Source: Falciphora oryzae (taxonomy: Eukaryota > Ascomycota > Sordariomycetes > Magnaporthales > Magnaporthaceae). Taken from it: a DNA stretch of 64,000 nucleotides. The stretch lies in NCBI GenBank assembly GCA_000733355.1, contig JNVV01000054.1:197237-261236 (forward strand), in the 5' to 3' direction. A program made the translations under genes and the position numbers. Below the pieces are notes generated by a model that saw only the letters and a list, made by a program, of their open reading frames with translations, was not told where the DNA came from and did not search any database. Position 1 is the stretch's first letter. Each line of letters opens with the position of its first letter. Shown here one piece after another: positions 62,342 to 64,000 of the stretch.

Positions 62342-63812
62342 CTACTGCTCTATATCCATATCCCGGCTCACGCCCTTTGCCAGCGTATGGTTTTGTCCCC
62401 CAATTGGGGCCTGGCATTTAGGACACCGGGCGCGCTCCATGGGCATCCCGCACTCGCCGATTGCAAACTGTTTGAGCTTTGTTAGCATAGAATACGGAAG
62501 ACTGAGAAGGAGTGCGCACAGCCAAACATACGGTGTGTCCATTGCGGTACTTGTACCAGTGTCCAGAATGCGTTGCGATGCCGGCCGCGCCGCTGACCAT
62601 GGCGGTTTTAATGGCCGCGATCTCGTCGGCCGTGATTGGCTCATACCGTTCCCGGACATACAGTCGCGAGATCTGCGAGATCTTGATTTGGAGCTCCTTA
62701 GCGCCCTCGAAAGGCACCTCGCATAGGCCAGATGCCGTCTCCAGCAAATCCCGCGCAATTTCGACGTAGTCCTGGGCCGAGGCCGACGAGGACGAAGCCT
62801 CAACGGAGCGACCACGGCGGAAGCCCTCGAAGCTCTTCGCGACGCGCGCATAGGCAACAATGCCCTGAACTTCCATTCTGGGGAGATTCTTTTAGCGGCA
62901 TTCTTCGATGAACACCTTGCACTCGCGCAGAAACAGAGGTGCCTTCTCCAGACATGGGGCTCGATCCAATACCGAGAAGGGATTTCCACGCTTTGATGCC
63001 ACGAAGAAGCCGTCGCCGAGGACAACCTCCTTAAGCTTCAGACGCGCGAGGGTTCCTCCTAGGATGATCTGCTTATCCAGCACCGGGGCCGGCAAGGTTG
63101 AGTCGCCCAAGCTGAGTCTCTCCACCGCGCCGTCGAGGCTTCCGTCTCCGTGTCTAGTGGCGAGACGAACGGCGTCGAGGAGTTTTTTGGTAGGCTGTTG
63201 TTCGGCGCCGACCTTCCGACAAAATTGACCAATGTCCCTCTTTAATTTTTCGGCTTCAAAGTACATGGCTTCGTCACTTACGACCCGCCTCAAAAGCCCT
63301 TGTTCCATGCGGCTGTTCCTTATGGTATCCGCGACATTCCGGATGCGATTCTCGAGTTCGGCCAGCTTCCCGAGACCGTTAACGTGGAACTTGCTCGAGA
63401 TTTCGTCTATAACGGTTTGGTTGATGGCACGGCCATATCTTTTGGTGGCGAACTGTCTGATTGGCTGCTTGCAGTTTGGATAGCAAGGCACCAACAAATT
63501 TTCGAGTGATTTCCGGAGGCTGCTGTAGCATCCCGTTAGGGGGTCGGCGGCGTACATTTCGTTTATCCTTACCGATCCGTCCAAGGACTCGGCGCTGAAG
63601 AAGTGGCCGCAGCCGAGGACGATAATGGGGGTTTCGTTAAGGTTGATGTTTCGGTAGTCCTTTAGCTCGAAGAGGTCGACACGGCCGGCAGCATGCTGGC
63701 CGCAGGCCTAGCGGTATCCCTTAAGGCACGTTTCGCCACATATGCTCGGGCACTGGTGTCCGCACTTCAGAATCTTGCGGCATCTCTCGTCGCATGGGAG
63801 GCGTGTGCAGGG
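62342..63812 (-). pseudogene. NFX1-type ZNFX1-like helicase protein, C-terminal part, disabled
   Basis: From the truncation at 63812: RLPCDERCRKILKCGHQCPS and ICGETCLKGYR (NFX1-type zinc fingers), a TAG (about 63707-63709) and VLGCGHFFSAESLDG. Then come a long helical region with SSFHVNG-type spacers, PITADEIAAIKTAMV, and a C-terminal RZ-type zinc finger split by an intron with a GCTAAC branch point: GHWYKYRNGHT then FAIGECGMPMERARCPKC. The first RZ Cys (normally HWYxC) is Tyr, a G to A change. ZNFX1 proteins are SF1 RNA helicases of RNA-silencing and antiviral pathways. The helicase domain lies beyond the truncation by family A. A frameshift near 62890 also separates the two long frames. Confidence 0.8.
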
Positions 63813-64000
63813 TGTAACACCCCACACAGAAGCATGGCCAGCAGCCGCAGGGGACGCCACCGGTGACCACAAGGGAGGCCTCCGGGTGGTAGCCGGAGGG
63901 GCGCAAGCCCTGACGGATGTGCGGATCAGGAGAGTTTAACTTTGCGACACGCGCGCCGATCAGCCCCCGCAGATCAGCCCGGCCCGGAACCCTAAGAGGG
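63813..64000 (+). repeat. Family A repeat, 5' part (runs off window)
   Basis: TGTAACACCCCACACAG and onward to the window end. It marks the exact breakpoint of the ZNFX1-like pseudogene. Confidence 0.88.

Noticed and set aside
1..64000. CRISPR arrays, operons, bacterial promoters or riboswitches
   Set aside because: None seen. Introns, gene families and spacing are those of a fungal nuclear genome.

Overview
The window looks like nuclear DNA of a filamentous ascomycete, probably a Sordariomycete. It has short GT-AG introns of about 55-140 bp. It carries typical fungal families: a HET domain gene, ankyrin/SPRY and CorA-like proteins, a TPR/CHAT fragment, a class 3 lipase, a glyoxalase-like protein, a hexokinase, and NO VEIN and NFX1-type ZNFX1 remnants. 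It also has a nuclear tRNA-Gly, a fungal 5S rRNA fragment and a short TTAGGG tract. It reads as a repeat-rich accessory region: intact single genes are scattered among disabled genes and nested transposons, and both N gaps abut copies of one dispersed repeat.

Layout. 1-10290 holds three dead minus-strand genes: a SNF2-type helicase, a TPR/CHAT-type fragment and a near full-length CorA-like gene with seven in-frame stops. 10665-18038 is gene-like: tRNA-Gly(GCC), a kinase-like protein, a five-exon secreted lipase, a secreted protein with three repeats, and an F-box/DUF7730-like protein. 18570-20974 is mobile DNA: LTR-like sequence and a Tad1-like LINE end joined to a broken 5S gene. 21347-28037 pairs an intact HET gene with a decayed ankyrin-SPRY gene. 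29531-31344 has a small secreted peptide and a glyoxalase-like gene. 32549-38967 mixes LINE copies, a Myb/SANT-like gene, a CorA-like fragment and family A repeats. 39089-46548 holds a divergent pair of related ankyrin genes and a NO VEIN-like gene, the last two disrupted. After 57707 come a small secreted proline-rich protein, a hexokinase and a truncated ZNFX1-like gene.

The most interesting object is at 49730-56187. It is a 6.46-kb unit with terminal inverted repeats TAGTCTCAGTGGCTC and a 9-bp target duplication GGTGGAGGC. It carries one intact gene (DUF6589-like, one intron) and, tail to tail with it, a RecQ-like helicase gene with eight TAA/TAG stops and no frameshift. The unit sits inside a 141-bp TG...CA insertion (target duplication CTTGT), which itself sits inside an older 300-bp repeat whose empty version is at 35665-35965. 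A 295-bp solo LTR (target duplication TGGAC) later landed inside the helicase gene. Four insertion layers can therefore be ordered from the sequence alone. I know of no described DNA transposon that pairs these two proteins, so the mobile-element reading is an inference from the termini.

A second theme is how the genes died. Most in-frame stops are TAG or TAA at positions compatible with CAG/CAA to TAG/TAA changes, as expected from RIP-like cytosine deamination, with only a few indels.
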